NCBI GenBank assembly: GCA_902774125.1
Contig: CACYHD010000009.1
Coordinates: 1-42,986 of the forward strand
Reading direction: 5' to 3'
Length of the DNA: 42,986 nt
Origin: an uncultured Lachnospiraceae bacterium
GTDB lineage: Bacteria; Bacillota; Clostridia; Lachnospirales; Lachnospiraceae
Made by a program: the position numbers and the translations under genes. Shown here one piece after another: positions 6,701 through 15,167 of this stretch (its first letter is position 1; the number at the start of each line of letters is the position of its first letter). The notes beneath the pieces were generated by a model. The model made no database searches. It was not told the DNA's origin and worked only from the letters and a program-made list of their open reading frames with translations.

Positions 6701-8770
6701 TTATTTTTCTTTTTTCTTTTCTTCTACATATCCGCACTCTGGGTCGGAACATGCAATCTTGTTACCTTTTTCTACCATATACTTGCCACACTCTGGACAT
6801 TTCTGTTCAATAGGCTTGTTCCATGACATAAAGTCACAGTTGTTGTAATCAATACATCCGTAGAAAATACGTCCTCGCTTAGTACGCTTCAAAACAAGAT
6901 CCTTGCCACACTGAGGACAAGCAATACCTACTTTTTGCATATAAGGCATTGTATTGCGGCACTCAGGAAAACCTGGACAAGCTAGAAACTTACCATATGG
7001 TCCGTATTTGATAACCATTGTTCTTCCACATTCAGAACAAATCTCATCTGATTCCTCATCAGCAATATGAATCTTTTCAAGCTTTTCGTCAGCTTCCTTA
7101 ACTTGTGCTTCAAGGTCTGGGTAGAAGTTTCTAATAATATCTTTCCACTTCATCTCACCATTTCCAACAGCATCAAGTAGGGACTCCATATTAGCAGTAA
7201 ACTGTGTATCTACAATCTGTGGGAAAGCAGTTTCCATTACATTGTCTACTGCCTCACCTAACTCAGTTACGAACAGATTCTTTTTTTCTTTTGTGGCATA
7301 ATGTCTTCCTGTAATAGTTCCAATTGTTGGAGCGTATGTTGAAGGACGACCTATCCCCTGCTCTTCCATAGCCTTAACAAGTGCAGCCTCTGTGTAGCGT
7401 GCAGGTGGCTGTGTGAAATGCTGATTCTCATTGAACTCAACAAATTCTAGCTCCTGACCTTTTTCTAACTTAGCTACTGTCTTGTCTGTGCTTATCTTCT
7501 TATTATCATCATCAGTGTAAACCTTCATAAAACCATCGAATGTAACTCGTGATGTTGAAGTGTTGAACAAATAGTCATTAGCACTAATCTTGACACCGAT
7601 TGTTTCGTATGTAGTATTGTCCATCTGACTGGCAACAAATCTTTTCCAAACAAGCTGATACAATCTAAACTGGTCTCTTGGTAGCTGAGATTTAACAGAA
7701 TCTGGAGTAATTGTTATATCTGTAGGTCTGATAGCCTCGTGAGCATCTTGAATCTTACCGTTAGTCTTCTTCTCTGATGCTTCCTTTCTTGTGTACTCAC
7801 TACCGAATTCCTGTTCAATATAATCTTTGGCCTGAGCCTTAGCCTGATCAGAGATACGTGTTGAGTCAGTTCTCAAATATGTGATCAAACCGATTGTTCC
7901 ACGGCCTTTAATATCTACACCTTCGTATAGCTGCTGAGCAACTCTCATTGTTTTTTGAGTTGCAAAGTTTAATGTCTTAGAAGCTTCCTGCTGCATTGTA
8001 CTTGTTGTAAAAGGAACTGGTGCTTTTCTTGTTCTAGTTCCTGTTTTGACCTCGCTTACAACAAAACTGCTTCCATTAATCTCAGACACAATTTTATCTA
8101 GCTCTTCTTTTTTGCCAATTTCAATCTTCTTGCCTTTCTTACCATAAAAGCTGGCTTCAAAAGACTTGGCGCCATTCTTTAGAACAACATCCATATCCCA
8201 GTATTCCTTAGGGATAAAATCATTGATTTCTTTTTCTCTATCACAAAGCATTCTAAGTGCTACTGACTGAACTCGACCAGCACTTAGCTTACCTTTAACC
8301 TTGGACCACAACAGTGGGCTGATACTATAACCCACGATTCTGTCAAGTATTCTACGAGCCTGCTGCGCATCAACAAGATCCATATCGATTTCTCTTGGAT
8401 TCTTAAGCGACGCTCTTACAGCCTCTTTTGTAATTTCGTTAAAAGAAATTCTATATGTTTTTTTAGGGTCTAACTTCATAGCGTTCATAAGATGCCATGA
8501 GATAGCCTCTCCCTCGCGGTCCGGGTCAGTTGCGAGAAATACTTTGTTAGCGTTTTTTGCGTGACGCTTAAGTTCTGCAAGTTTCTCACCTTTTCCACGT
8601 ATAGTAATATATTTAGGTTCATAATCATTAGCGATATCTACGCCCATTGTACTCTTAGGCAAGTCTCTCAAATGTCCGTTAGACGCCATAACTTCATAAT
8701 TAGAACCTAAAAACTTTTTAATTGTTTTCACCTTAGCAGGTGACTCCACTATAACAAGATTTTTTGCCAT
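6701..8770 (-). CDS. topA: DNA topoisomerase I (type IA)
   Basis: Relaxes negative supercoils by transient single-strand breakage. The Toprim domain opens the protein (LVIVESPAKVKTI) with TDPDREGE at 81-88. SAGRVQSVALRML lies at 164-174, and the catalytic tyrosine is Y298 in ITYLRTDSTR. Three C-terminal zinc fingers of the CxxCG...C...C type fill the last 110 residues. Length (689) is normal for Firmicutes. The start follows GGGAG and its own promoter is at 8833-8861. In many Firmicutes topA lies directly after dprA; here exported-protein genes separate the two. Confidence 0.98.
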   Translation of the reverse strand: MAKNLVIVESPAKVKTIKKFLGSNYEVMASNGHLRDLPKSTMGVDIANDYEPKYITIRGKGEKLAELKRHAKNANKVFLATDPDREGEAISWHLMNAMKLDPKKTYRISFNEITKEAVRASLKNPREIDMDLVDAQQARRILDRIVGYSISPLLWSKVKGKLSAGRVQSVALRMLCDREKEINDFIPKEYWDMDVVLKNGAKSFEASFYGKKGKKIEIGKKEELDKIVSEINGSSFVVSEVKTGTRTRKAPVPFTTSTMQQEASKTLNFATQKTMRVAQQLYEGVDIKGRGTIGLITYLRTDSTRISDQAKAQAKDYIEQEFGSEYTRKEASEKKTNGKIQDAHEAIRPTDITITPDSVKSQLPRDQFRLYQLVWKRFVASQMDNTTYETIGVKISANDYLFNTSTSRVTFDGFMKVYTDDDNKKISTDKTVAKLEKGQELEFVEFNENQHFTQPPARYTEAALVKAMEEQGIGRPSTYAPTIGTITGRHYATKEKKNLFVTELGEAVDNVMETAFPQIVDTQFTANMESLLDAVGNGEMKWKDIIRNFYPDLEAQVKEADEKLEKIHIADEESDEICSECGRTMVIKYGPYGKFLACPGFPECRNTMPYMQKVGIACPQCGKDLVLKRTKRGRIFYGCIDYNNCDFMSWNKPIEQKCPECGKYMVEKGNKIACSDPECGYVEEKKKEK

Positions 8771-8832
8771 TTTTGCTCCCGTTTCATCCCATTTGTTTAT
8801 TTTTTTGCAACCTTATGGTTTAAACGATACAA

Positions 8833-8861
8833 AATATACAACAACTTTATTTTTTTTGCAA
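8833..8861 (-). promoter_or_regulatory. Promoter of topA
   Basis: Minus-strand TTGCAA (8856-8861), 17-base spacer, TATATT (8833-8838). The leader is about 55 bases, AT-rich, with no clear hairpin. Confidence 0.65.
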
Positions 8862-8905
8862 GTATAATTTTTGCCAACTATTATTCTAATATGTAGAAAA
8901 ATCAT

Positions 8906-8944
8906 AAAAACAAAGCCACAAGTTTTTACGCTTGTGACTTTGTT
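8906..8944 (-). terminator. Intrinsic terminator after the Ltp-like gene
   Basis: A stem of two 6-bp halves separated by one C-A mismatch (about 8910-8922 with 8931-8943) is flanked by T runs on both strands, so it can act in both directions. It isolates topA from the exported-protein genes upstream. Confidence 0.8.
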
Positions 8945-8964
8945 TTTTTGCATAAGAATAACAA

Positions 8965-9372
8965 TTATCTATATGCTTTTTTTACTCCATATTTAGCTTG
9001 ATTTTTCGTAAACCCCTCATATCTTAACTGTTCATATAAACCTTTTTTTGAGAAGTTCATAGTCTTCAAATATGATTTTGCTTTTTTTACAGCCTGCTTA
9101 TTCCAATTAGCACCACAATGCTTAACACCGTATTTGGATTCTTTTTTCGAAAAGCCTTCATATCTTAGCTGTTTATATAATCCTTTTTTTGAAAAAGCCA
9201 TAAATCTTAAATAGGATTTTGCTTTTGCCTTAGCTTGTTTTTGTCCATAAGTTGCAGCTTGTACTGTTACAGTCTTTGAATTGTTAACAATACACGTTGT
9301 TGCAAAAACAGATCCAAAAACAAAAGTAACAATCAACATTTTCAAAACCATTCTTTTCATTTTTCTTTTCAT
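8965..9372 (-). CDS. Secreted two-repeat Ltp-like surface protein
   Basis: A small exported protein of 135 residues. A signal peptide probably ends at VQA (about residue 39). The mature part is two copies of a repeat of about 44 residues (about 47-91 and 92-135), each with AKSYL, FSKKGLY, QLRYEGF and KYGVK. This is the pattern of the Ltp family (host cell surface-exposed lipoprotein, PF07553), whose phage TP-J34 member blocks DNA entry of other phages. A cysteine at 27 lies in the leader but lacks a good lipobox, so lipidation is doubtful. GGAGG precedes the start. It ends the exported-gene set and has a strong terminator. A phage-exclusion role is only possible; many chromosomal copies have no known function. 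Confidence 0.72.
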   Translation of the reverse strand: MKRKMKRMVLKMLIVTFVFGSVFATTCIVNNSKTVTVQAATYGQKQAKAKAKSYLRFMAFSKKGLYKQLRYEGFSKKESKYGVKHCGANWNKQAVKKAKSYLKTMNFSKKGLYEQLRYEGFTKNQAKYGVKKAYR

Positions 9373-9412
9373 AATGTACCTCCATTCTCATTTTTATAGT
9401 ATTTACCACACA

Positions 9413-9850
9413 TTATTCGTATACTTTTTTACTATATCTTTCTAAAGAACTTGAACCGCTCATCATCCATTCGCCTTTTTCTTTCCAACAACTTATAAGC
9501 GAATTTCCATGACCTTTATAATATCCATAACCATTTTTAGATTTAAATTTTATTATCCAGTCCTTACCTTTTTTCTTTGTTGAGATTATTTTTCTTTTTC
9601 CAATATATTTTCCCTTGCTCTTTGGACTCTTAACTTTGGTGCCTTTAGAATTCCACAAATCATAACTTTTAATATACTTTCTCGTAAATATATTTTTTAC
9701 AGAATTTGATTGTCCAACAGTAATCCACGTCCCCTTTAAAAACTTCATCGCCTTTTTAGTTGCCTTAGCTTCTACGTTAGTTTGTGGCAAACCAAAACTT
9801 ATTGATATAGCCATGACAAAAAACAACATTATTGTTACTATATTTTTCAT
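9413..9850 (-). CDS. Small secreted basic protein, function unknown
   Basis: The product has 145 residues. A signal peptide (hydrophobic residues 4-20) probably is cleaved near VEAKA (25-30). The mature protein is strongly basic, with many Lys-Gly-Lys and Ser-Lys pairs, and reads as alternating short strands (GTWITVG, DWIIKFKS, GEWMMSG), compatible with a small beta barrel. I recognise no family. AAAGGA lies about ten bases before the ATG. It is 40 bases upstream of the Ltp-like gene and shares its direction and terminator, so the two are probably cotranscribed. Composition resembles the other exported proteins in this window. Confidence 0.7.
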   Translation of the reverse strand: MKNIVTIMLFFVMAISISFGLPQTNVEAKATKKAMKFLKGTWITVGQSNSVKNIFTRKYIKSYDLWNSKGTKVKSPKSKGKYIGKRKIISTKKKGKDWIIKFKSKNGYGYYKGHGNSLISCWKEKGEWMMSGSSSLERYSKKVYE

Positions 9851-9884
9851 ATTGCATTCATCCTTTCTTTAAGTCTTATCCAAC

Positions 9885-10032
9885 CTTACTCTTTGTATTA
9901 TTTTTTTAAAACTAATACGTATGCAATACCATTTTCCATCTACTCATAAATAGTAAGTTTATCGCCATTAAAATAATAAAAAGTGAGCCGATTTTTTCCT
10001 TTAAGAAAATACGTCTTTGATTCTTTATATAT
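9885..10032 (-). pseudogene. Degenerate partial copy of the 132-aa secreted protein gene
   Basis: In the gap after the subtilisin-like gene, the minus strand from 10032 to 9940 reads YKESKTYFLKG, then LTFYYFNG and DKLTIYE before a TAG. This matches YKDLKTYTLKG, VTFYHPNG and TKLTNYV of the protein coded at 12117-12515, with about 17 identities over 29 positions and one gap. In another frame the next bases (about 9930-9885) read AYVLVLKKI, like NYVLKLNKAIKI of the intact copy. There is no signal peptide, start or ribosome site, and stops precede and interrupt it. This is a decayed duplicate whose 5' part is lost. Confidence 0.65.
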
Positions 10033-10042
10033 TTAAGTTTAT

Positions 10043-12058
10043 TTAGTCATATGTTTCAAATGTATCAAACTTATATTTTCCGTCTTCATATTTTTGAATC
10101 AAAACACTACTGTATGTTCGCATATGCGACTTAGGTATTTTCTCTATATCAACATTTCCATTTGAATCTTTTTTCAATTTAGACATTTCATCAAAATAAT
10201 CCTCTGCAATATAATATGAAACAAATCTAAACTTTCTTTGTTTTTCAGTTGTATTTGTTTTCTGAAAGCATTTTGTACTCAAATAATCTACTGCAGCTCC
10301 ACGCTCTAAACACAATTGATAAAACTTTCCATTAATTGTTTTAAAATATTTCTTTAATACTTTTTCAACATATGCATTTGTAAAAAAATTATGCAGTGAT
10401 TTTCTAACTGCTTTTTCAGAATCATAACCAGGGATTGTTGCTTTATAATAAGCATTTTCTCCCACTAAAACATACTTCCCGCTAGTATCTGCCATAGTAA
10501 CTGGTAGATACGCTCTTTTAGCATTTTCATATATATTTTTTATCTCAGAAGATTTTAATCTATCGACTTTGGGTTCACCAACAATAGAATATGTTTCATA
10601 TAGAACATTAACTATCGGATAAGACCCTTTCGTATTATGAGATTTCTCAGAATCCATGGCAAAAAAAAGATTGTTAGAAACAAGTTTTTCTTTTATTTCA
10701 CTTCCTGTACTTTCTTTGTTTAGTCCCCATAAATACGCAACTGTCCCCGTTACAATTGGAGCTGAAAAAGAGGTACCATTTCCCTTGCTATATGTGTTAT
10801 TTGGTACAGCATAATACACGTTTTCTCCTGGTGCAGAAATATCCACCTGACTTCCTCCATTTGAAAAATCTGTTAAATATACCCTTCCTCTAGAATCAGG
10901 TTCTTTGTTTGCTCCTGCAATCACAATCCTGCTCATCACATCATCAACTGTAACATTTTCTAGCGTTTTGCAATTATCTTCTGTTATCGAACAAAACAAA
11001 CCATTATTTATTGCATCAACTCCAATTCCATTGCCTGCTCCATTACCTGCAGATTGTACAATAATAAAATCATATCCTTTACTAAGGTATTTTGCCATAA
11101 ACACAGAAGCTCTTTTGGCTTGATTGTCAATTTCTTTTTTTTCAATGCTCATATTGTCATTTTTCAAGTATGACGAATTTCCAATCGATAGATTAATAAC
11201 TTTACATTTTTTATCAATACACGATGCAATTCCCGCAAATATTTTTGATGTAGAAAAATATTTATCACTTTTAGACTTAAAACATCCATAACAATATAAT
11301 TTTGCATTTGGTGCAATTCCCGCAATACCCTTTTTGTTATTCATCTTTGCTCCAATAATACTTGCAACAGCAGTACCGTGCATATGCACAATATTGTCGG
11401 ATGGATTTAGTACATTTATGTTTAAATCTTCGTGGTTACTATCAAATCCCGCATCAACTACACCCACATTTATTTTTGATAGAGAACTATTTTTCTTCAC
11501 ATAATCCCAAGCTTCAACACTATATACAGATTCGCTCCACCAGTTATTACCATTTGGATTATTACAATTCCATTCTGTTTTCTCTCCCCAATCATCATTT
11601 GGAGCATTATATTTTTTTGATTCATCGCCATCATTACTACTTCTATATGTCAATGTCTCTGATTCAACAACAGTATCATAATCAGCAATAAGAACTTTAT
11701 CATTTTTCTCCAAATTACTACAAATACTTATCAACTCACTTTGGTTCTTAGATTTAATCTTTATTTGGTACTGATCTACGCTGTTTATATGTCCAACAAT
11801 TTTGCCGTTTATTTTTTTAGCAATTTCCTCAACATCAGTTAGCGAATAATTATCAGACATTGTCACAACAATAATATTGTCAACATACTTAGTGCCTTTC
11901 CCATCATCTCTAATATTTTCTTTTCTCAATTCATAAACCTTATCTTTTTCCTTTACTTCTGAATTTGAAGAACGGCTTTTAAATAGAGAACATCCACACA
12001 AGACACTACCTAATACAATTACTCCAATTATGAATATTGTACATTTGCTTTTATTCAT
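10043..12058 (-). CDS. Subtilisin-like (S8) serine protease lipoprotein
   Basis: An extracellular, membrane-tethered protease. A lipoprotein signal peptide ends in the lipobox LCGC, giving lipidated Cys23. Residues about 55-135 look like an inhibitor_I9-type prodomain. The catalytic domain (about 195-450) has the S8 triad in order: D202 in VVDAGFD, H227 in HMHGTAVAS, oxyanion N339 in SAGNG and S430 in GTSFSAP. About 190 further residues (480-671) form a C-terminal region I do not recognise. It lies 58 bases after the 132-aa secreted gene and is probably cotranscribed. It could process neighbouring secreted proteins or degrade external protein; no substrate can be named. Family assignment is very secure. 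Confidence 0.93.
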   Translation of the reverse strand: MNKSKCTIFIIGVIVLGSVLCGCSLFKSRSSNSEVKEKDKVYELRKENIRDDGKGTKYVDNIIVVTMSDNYSLTDVEEIAKKINGKIVGHINSVDQYQIKIKSKNQSELISICSNLEKNDKVLIADYDTVVESETLTYRSSNDGDESKKYNAPNDDWGEKTEWNCNNPNGNNWWSESVYSVEAWDYVKKNSSLSKINVGVVDAGFDSNHEDLNINVLNPSDNIVHMHGTAVASIIGAKMNNKKGIAGIAPNAKLYCYGCFKSKSDKYFSTSKIFAGIASCIDKKCKVINLSIGNSSYLKNDNMSIEKKEIDNQAKRASVFMAKYLSKGYDFIIVQSAGNGAGNGIGVDAINNGLFCSITEDNCKTLENVTVDDVMSRIVIAGANKEPDSRGRVYLTDFSNGGSQVDISAPGENVYYAVPNNTYSKGNGTSFSAPIVTGTVAYLWGLNKESTGSEIKEKLVSNNLFFAMDSEKSHNTKGSYPIVNVLYETYSIVGEPKVDRLKSSEIKNIYENAKRAYLPVTMADTSGKYVLVGENAYYKATIPGYDSEKAVRKSLHNFFTNAYVEKVLKKYFKTINGKFYQLCLERGAAVDYLSTKCFQKTNTTEKQRKFRFVSYYIAEDYFDEMSKLKKDSNGNVDIEKIPKSHMRTYSSVLIQKYEDGKYKFDTFETYD

Positions 12059-12116
12059 ACATAATACCTTTCACCGCTTTTAAAGATGTAACACTATTCT
12101 TTTTCAACTGCAGTAT

Positions 12117-12515
12117 TCATTTAATGCACTTAGCATTTTTAGGGTCTATACAAAAATCGTTATACCACCAGGCTGTTCCCGGAGCAAATATTTCCCCTTT
12201 AATCTTAACTTTTTTACCTAGTTTTTTCTTTATCTTCTTTCGAACCTTTTTACTATCCGTTGTTGCTATATCTAACGCTTTTACTTTAATAGTACCCATA
12301 TAATCACTCTTGATCTTAATTGCCTTGTTAAGTTTCAAAACGTAATTAGTAAGTTTTGTGCCATTCGGATGATAAAAAGTAACTTTACTAACTCTTCCTT
12401 TAAGCGTGTACGTCTTCAAGTCTTTGTAAGTTTTAGCCTGTATCACTGGTGTAAAAGCCAAACTTAAACTAAAAACAATTGCAACAATACCTACAACAAT
12501 TTTCATTCTTCTCAT
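12117..12515 (-). CDS. Small secreted protein, paralogue of the fragment near 10 kb
   Basis: The product has 132 residues. A signal peptide with hydrophobic core 5-20 probably is cleaved after VIQA (about residue 27). The mature part is basic and strand-rich (TYTLKGRVSKVTFY, GTIKVKALDIA, KVKIKGEIF) and ends with two cysteines that could form a disulfide. The motif GKKVKIKGEIF recalls small OB-fold proteins, but no family is assigned. GGAGG lies seven bases before ATG and a perfect TATAAT lies at 12548-12553 without a clear -35 box. It begins the exported-gene set between dprA and topA. Confidence 0.7.
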   Translation of the reverse strand: MRRMKIVVGIVAIVFSLSLAFTPVIQAKTYKDLKTYTLKGRVSKVTFYHPNGTKLTNYVLKLNKAIKIKSDYMGTIKVKALDIATTDSKKVRKKIKKKLGKKVKIKGEIFAPGTAWWYNDFCIDPKNAKCIK

Positions 12516-12581
12516 ATTCTATTCCTCCGACCAAATAGGATAATACTATTATACTACAAAAAAGCGTTAATTAACATTCAT

Positions 12582-13520
12582 CTAATTTAAAACATACACC
12601 CCAGTAGATACTTCTTTTACCAGTCCAAGCATCTGAAGTTGCATCAATTGATTTAACGTTTCTTCCAGGCTCAAACCACTTGATTGCATTATTTGATCAG
12701 TTGACTTAGGAGTATCCTCAACACATGCATATAACTTTGCTAAATCTTTTCTAACCGAAATGTTTGGATTATCACTTGCTTCAACGTAAATATCTTCAAT
12801 CACGTCACCTACACTAGTAATCATATTAGCACCACTTTTTATTAGTTTATTGCAACCCTCGCTCATCTTATCACTTATTCTTCCTGGCACAGCATATACA
12901 TCTTTCCCCTGCTCAAGTGCCCACTCCACAGTAATAAGGGAGCCACTTCTTTTCCTTGCTTCCACAACAATAACGGCGTCTGATAATGCGCTTATTATTC
13001 TATTACGTGCCGGAAAGTGCCAACGTAACGGTTCATCTCCAGGTGGGTACTCTGATATAATTCCTCCGCCTTGCTTTATTATTTCATCGCATAGAGCAAT
13101 ATTCTCTGTGGGATAACACATATCCACCCCACATCCCAAAACTGCAAATGTAGGCGTTTCCCCTTCCAACGCTCCTATGGCCGCAAAACTGTCTATTCCC
13201 ATAGCCAGCCCACTCACAACCTGCACACCATTATTGGAGAAATCCCTCGCCAACTCTTTGGCTGTTTTTCTTCCATAATTAGAGCAAGCCCTTGCGCCTA
13301 TTATTGAAACAATGGGCGTTCTGAAGTTAGGTAAATTTCCCTTGTAAAAAATAAATTTAGGCATTTTTTCATATTCATAAAAAGCTTCAGGAAAATCCTC
13401 TTCTCCATGCACAGTTACTTTTATCCCTCTCTTAAGTAAATCTTTTCTATATTCTTTATCTTCTATTTTTTCTAGAATTTTATTCTCCCACTCTGTTGTG
13501 TTCTGTACTATTTCCTTCAT
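12582..13520 (-). CDS. dprA: DNA processing protein DprA
   Basis: DprA binds incoming single-stranded DNA during transformation and loads RecA onto it. The Rossmann-like core is complete: SIIGARACSNYG, GLAMGIDS, GCGVDMCYP, then the long conserved block EYPPG, WHFPARNRIIS and RSGSLITVEWALEQGKDVYAVPG. The last 60 residues form the winged-helix (DprA_WH) domain. Length (312) is normal. It begins two bases after the comM stop, so the pair is translationally coupled. No clear terminator separates it from the downstream secreted-protein gene. Confidence 0.97.
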   Translation of the reverse strand: MKEIVQNTTEWENKILEKIEDKEYRKDLLKRGIKVTVHGEEDFPEAFYEYEKMPKFIFYKGNLPNFRTPIVSIIGARACSNYGRKTAKELARDFSNNGVQVVSGLAMGIDSFAAIGALEGETPTFAVLGCGVDMCYPTENIALCDEIIKQGGGIISEYPPGDEPLRWHFPARNRIISALSDAVIVVEARKRSGSLITVEWALEQGKDVYAVPGRISDKMSEGCNKLIKSGANMITSVGDVIEDIYVEASDNPNISVRKDLAKLYACVEDTPKSTDQIMQSSGLSLEETLNQLMQLQMLGLVKEVSTGVYVLN

Positions 13521-13522
13521 AT

Positions 13523-15025
13523 TTATTCTCTCCCCATCACTTTATAACTTACTGCAAGCATCAAATGTTTTTCTTTAATACTATCGCTTCCTTCTAAGTC
13601 TGCAATCGTCCTGGCAACCTTGAGAATTTTTTCATAACTTCTTACACTCAAACCAAACCTTTCATAAATATCACTAAAAAGGCTTTGGTTCTTACTACTC
13701 AAATGACAATAAGTTTTAATGTCTACTGAACTTAGTTGACTATTAAAATTAAAAGGCTCATCTCTATATCTAAATCTTTGTCTCTCTACTGCCTCATCCA
13801 CTCTCTCTTTAATCGCTTGCGAACTTTCCATTTTTACATCAGAATTAATCTCCTCAAAAGATACAGAATTGACTCTAACTTGAAGATCGATTCTATCCAT
13901 TATAGGCCCACTTATTTTTCCAATATATTTATTAACATCTCTTTCAGTGCAGCTACACTTGTTTCTGTCCGGATAATAACCGCATCTGCATGGATTCATA
14001 GCTCCTAACAGCATAAAGTCAGTCGGAAATTCAAAGTTGCCATACGTTCTAGAAATACGAACATATCTATCTTCTAAAGGTTGCCTTAAAGCCTCCATAA
14101 CTCCACGCGAAAACTCTGGCAATTCATCCAAGTAAAGTATCCCACCATGCGCCAACGTGACCTCCCCAGGCTTGGGATTGCTCCCTCCTCCTAACATTGC
14201 CGCCGTAGTAATAGTATGATGCGGACTTCTAAAAGGTCTCGTACTAATAGGTCCATCTCTTAACAGCCCTGCAACACTGTGAATTCGAGATATTTCTACA
14301 CTTTCTTCCCTTGTTAAATTGGGCATTATCGATGGCATAGCTTTGGCAATAATAGACTTACCGGTCCCCGGCTCTCCAACCATCAAAAAATTATGCATAC
14401 CAGCCGCTGCTATTTCGGCAGCTTTCCTCGCCTGGCTCTGCCCATATATATCAGCAAAATCATAAAGTTTATTACCATCATCATTTTTGTGCACAACAGG
14501 CTCACTATCGTTGTATTTTCCTGTGCTAATCATCTTAACGAGTTGATTGAGATTAGTCACCGGCACAATTTTTATTCCTTCAATTCCCTCGCACTCAACA
14601 ATATTAGCCTCAGGGACAAAACAAACAGACATCCCTCTTTCTATGCAATCTAATACAATAGGAAGAATTCCTTTAACTCCTACGACACTTCCATCCAAAC
14701 TAAGCTCGCCTGCAAAAACCATTTGGCTCAAATCCGCGTTAATAATACCAAGCGATTGCAATATAGAAATAGCTATGGCCACATCATAATACGTGCCAGT
14801 CTTTCTAATATCTCCCGGTGCCAAATTAATTGTTATTCTTTTGGGCGGAATCTCAAATCCTGAGTTTTTGAGCGCAGTTCTAACTCGCTCTCTAGACTCC
14901 CTCGTATCAGATGACAAAAGGCCTACCATATCAAAACTGGGCAAACCATTTCCTATATCTGTCTCAACTACAACCTGACATACACATATACCTTCGATCG
15001 CCGCACAATTAACTTTACAAACCAT
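13523..15025 (-). CDS. comM: YifB/ComM-family Mg-chelatase-like AAA+ ATPase
   Basis: ComM is a hexameric helicase that drives branch migration of donor DNA in natural transformation, shown in gamma-proteobacteria. The N-terminal Lon-like fold begins near MVCKVNCAAIEG and contains GLPSFDMVGL and NLAPGDIRKTG. The AAA+ core has Walker A GEPGTGKS (217-224), Walker B GGILYLDELPEF and a zinc-binding-like MNPCRCGYY block. The C-terminal Mg-chelatase domain follows. At 500 residues it is full length. It is coupled to dprA (2-base gap), a pair seen in many Firmicutes, and lies just after a terminator. The symbol is by family; function in this organism is inferred. Confidence 0.93.
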   Translation of the reverse strand: MVCKVNCAAIEGICVCQVVVETDIGNGLPSFDMVGLLSSDTRESRERVRTALKNSGFEIPPKRITINLAPGDIRKTGTYYDVAIAISILQSLGIINADLSQMVFAGELSLDGSVVGVKGILPIVLDCIERGMSVCFVPEANIVECEGIEGIKIVPVTNLNQLVKMISTGKYNDSEPVVHKNDDGNKLYDFADIYGQSQARKAAEIAAAGMHNFLMVGEPGTGKSIIAKAMPSIMPNLTREESVEISRIHSVAGLLRDGPISTRPFRSPHHTITTAAMLGGGSNPKPGEVTLAHGGILYLDELPEFSRGVMEALRQPLEDRYVRISRTYGNFEFPTDFMLLGAMNPCRCGYYPDRNKCSCTERDVNKYIGKISGPIMDRIDLQVRVNSVSFEEINSDVKMESSQAIKERVDEAVERQRFRYRDEPFNFNSQLSSVDIKTYCHLSSKNQSLFSDIYERFGLSVRSYEKILKVARTIADLEGSDSIKEKHLMLAVSYKVMGRE

Positions 15026-15056
15026 AATATCCTTTCCGGATATTGTTCACTCCCAC

Positions 15057-15111
15057 AAAAAAAGCACAACAGACAATCTTATGCCTTGCATAAGATCAAA
15101 CCATTGTGCTT
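15057..15111 (-). terminator. Two-tier intrinsic terminator after trhP
   Basis: An outer 8-bp stem (15062-15069 with 15104-15111) encloses a perfect 9-bp inner hairpin (15076-15084 with 15088-15096). On the minus strand a run of T follows (15057-15063). It ends the ireB/ruvX-to-trhP transcript before comM. Confidence 0.85.
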
Positions 15112-15167
15112 AATAATACTATATCATAGCCCGCATGTTTAATCAACATACTATTATGTGACTTTTA

